Source of the DNA: Candidatus Glassbacteria bacterium
GTDB lineage: Bacteria > Gemmatimonadota > Glassbacteria > GWA2-58-10
DNA length: 64,000 nucleotides
Direction of reading: 5' to 3'
NCBI GenBank assembly: GCA_019456185.1
Contig: VRUH01000001.1
Coordinates: forward strand, 54,542 to 118,541
Shown piece after piece: positions 62,614 to 64,000 of this stretch (positions are counted from its first letter, which is position 1; the number at the start of each line of letters is the position of its first letter). A program made the translations under genes and the position numbers. The notes beneath the pieces are model-generated. The model worked only from the letters and a program-made list of their open reading frames with translations, made no database searches and was not told the origin of the DNA.

Positions 62614-64000
62614 ATGAACGAATTTTTTCAGAATTTCCTGATACAGGCTCGCGAAGTCTGGGGCAAATTGAGCCCGAACCAGCGCTTTGCCATGGCGGGA
62701 GTGACTTTCCTTACTATCATCGGCATGATAGTTCTGCTGATCTGGGTCCAGCGCCCGAAGTACGAAGTGCTTTATTCCGGTCTTGGCGAAGAGGATGCGA
62801 ATAATATCGTCATGGAACTGCAGGCCCGGCAGGTTCCATATAAGATGGGCCAGAACGGCACCACGATCCTGGTGCCCAGTACCGAAGTCCCCGAAACCAG
62901 GTTGGAGCTGGCGGGTAAAGGACTGCCCCGCGCCAGCGGCGTGGGCTACGAAATTTTCGATAAAGTGAATATCGGCGTTACTGATTTTGTGCAGAAGATA
63001 AACTACCGACGGGCGCTGGAAGGTGAACTGGTCCGCTCGATCGAGACCGTGCGCAGCGTGGACAAGGCTCGCGTGCACATCGTAATTCCCGAGGAGCGGC
63101 TGTTCAGTGAAGACCAGAATGTGCCGACGGCCAGCGTGATGCTCAAGCTCAAACCTACCGCCGAACTCAAAGAGATGCAGATCAGGGGCATCACCAACCT
63201 GGTGGCCAGTTCGATCGAGGGCCTGGAACCGGCCGCCATCACGATAATCGATTCCTACGGCAACATGCTTTCCTCTATCGAGTCGGTGGATCCGATGGTC
63301 AAGCTGACCGCACACCAGCTCGAACTCCGCCAGCGCATGGAAGACTACCTGACCAAAAAGATCCAGTCCCTGCTCAACAGCGTGCTGGGTAACGGCAATG
63401 CGGTGGTCCGCGTCTCGGCCGAGATCGATTTCAAGAAAATAGATCAGACGATCAAGACGTACGACCCCAACACGGTGGTCCGCGGCGAGCAGCGCGAGGA
63501 AACGGTGCAGTCAAACCAGACTGAGAACACCTCCCAAAGCCGTGAAAGCGCGATCACCAATTTTGAAATCAACGAAACGATGGAGCATGTGGTCTCCCAG
63601 GCCGGCAGTATCCGCCGGCTTACTGTCGCCGTGTTTGTCAATTATGTCCAGCAGATTACCCAGGACGCGAGCGGCAACGAAGTTGTCCAGCGTGTTCCGC
63701 GCGTCCAGAGCGATCTGGACAATATCACCTCGATAGTCCAGAACACGGTCGGCTACGACCAGCTGCGTAACGACCAGGTGATAATCAGCCAGTTCAATTT
63801 CGACACATCGCAGATCGACGAGCAGCGGCAGGCTTTGGAGCAGGCCGAACGCCGCGAATTCTGGTACGGCGTTTCCCAGAAACTCCTGCTGGTAATCTCG
63901 ATCCTGATTTTCGTCCTGTTCGCCCGCTCGCTGCTGCGCTCGCTGAAAATTCTGCCGCCGAAGGAAGCGGCCGAGGAGGGTATCGAGACCGCCGTGCCGA
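62614..64000 (+). CDS. fliF: Flagellar M-ring protein FliF, 3' end outside window
   Basis: Forms the MS ring in the inner membrane and starts flagellar assembly. The visible 462 residues show the first membrane helix (about 28-46), the ring-building motifs (about 50-260; VPYKMGQNGTTILVP, GYEIFDKVNIGVTDF, KARVHIVIPEERLFSED) and a second membrane helix near 435-450. The C-terminal FliG-binding part lies outside. It starts with ATG at 62614 after AAAGGAAAGC. No frame break is seen. Confidence 0.97.
   Translation, partial: MNEFFQNFLIQAREVWGKLSPNQRFAMAGVTFLTIIGMIVLLIWVQRPKYEVLYSGLGEEDANNIVMELQARQVPYKMGQNGTTILVPSTEVPETRLELAGKGLPRASGVGYEIFDKVNIGVTDFVQKINYRRALEGELVRSIETVRSVDKARVHIVIPEERLFSEDQNVPTASVMLKLKPTAELKEMQIRGITNLVASSIEGLEPAAITIIDSYGNMLSSIESVDPMVKLTAHQLELRQRMEDYLTKKIQSLLNSVLGNGNAVVRVSAEIDFKKIDQTIKTYDPNTVVRGEQREETVQSNQTENTSQSRESAITNFEINETMEHVVSQAGSIRRLTVAVFVNYVQQITQDASGNEVVQRVPRVQSDLDNITSIVQNTVGYDQLRNDQVIISQFNFDTSQIDEQRQALEQAERREFWYGVSQKLLLVISILIFVLFARSLLRSLKILPPKEAAEEGIETAVP

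Noticed and set aside
1-64000. CRISPR arrays, tRNA, rRNA, prophage or complete insertion sequences
   Set aside because: None was seen on reading both strands; short tRNA genes could still be missed without a computed search.

Overview
The window is a GC-rich (about 60%), gene-dense piece of a bacterial chromosome. It reads as a Gram-negative, flagellated, probably uncultured bacterium. Lipoprotein signal peptides, a SurA/parvulin-type foldase, a SPOR protein and flagellar basal-body genes point to a diderm envelope. The large subtilase at 26748-29801 ends in a FlgD-like Ig domain with a C-terminal pattern common in the FCB superphylum (Fibrobacterota, Gemmatimonadota, Latescibacterota, Glassbacteria and relatives). 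That placement is an inference from one domain and general gene order. No rRNA, tRNA, CRISPR, prophage or complete insertion sequence was seen.

Layout. 1-3415 (minus strand): partial ROK kinase, prephenate dehydratase and two unrecognised envelope proteins. 3724-7541 (minus): succinate dehydrogenase/fumarate reductase operon sdhA-C-D-B, with a terminator behind it and a structured leader in front. 7609-12894 (plus): strong promoter, leader with two terminator-like hairpins, then infC-rpmI-rplT and pheST. 12987-25703: zapB-like, zapA, 6S RNA, rny, ymdB-like, folD, xseAB, ispA, dxs, nadK, recN, pgsA and an adenosine-specific kinase family gene, a mostly housekeeping block. 25734-29801 (minus): lipoprotein plus subtilase pair.

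30044-39245 (plus): macro-domain protein, then a nitrogen cluster. It holds an OmpR-type regulator with a degenerate receiver, a glutamine synthetase of the adenylylatable type, a protein joining two GlnD-like ACT domains to a GlnE-like adenylyltransferase domain, a TIM-barrel isomerase-like protein, a second glutamine synthetase lacking the adenylylation tyrosine, and an unknown protein. This is the most unusual assembly in the window. 39255-41455 (minus): acetate kinase and a divergent 3-hydroxyacyl-CoA dehydrogenase. 41726-49946: exported isoaspartyl methyltransferase, TPR protein, HypE-like orphan, SPOR protein, uvrB, a 0.58 kb element with inverted ends, a parvulin lipoprotein and a ClpP-like protein without the usual serine. 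50125-54010: bioBA and a putative glycoside hydrolase.

54251-64000: flagellar and signalling region. A CheY-like regulator, a FapA-type protein, a pseudo-receiver/SHOCT protein, a PAS histidine kinase and a sigma-54 activator precede a near-perfect sigma-54 promoter that drives flgB-flgC-(hypothetical)-fliE-fliF. The kinase/activator pair is the obvious candidate to control that promoter. Several genes use non-ATG starts; two (xseA with CTG, the CheY-like gene with ATA or CTG) are unusual.
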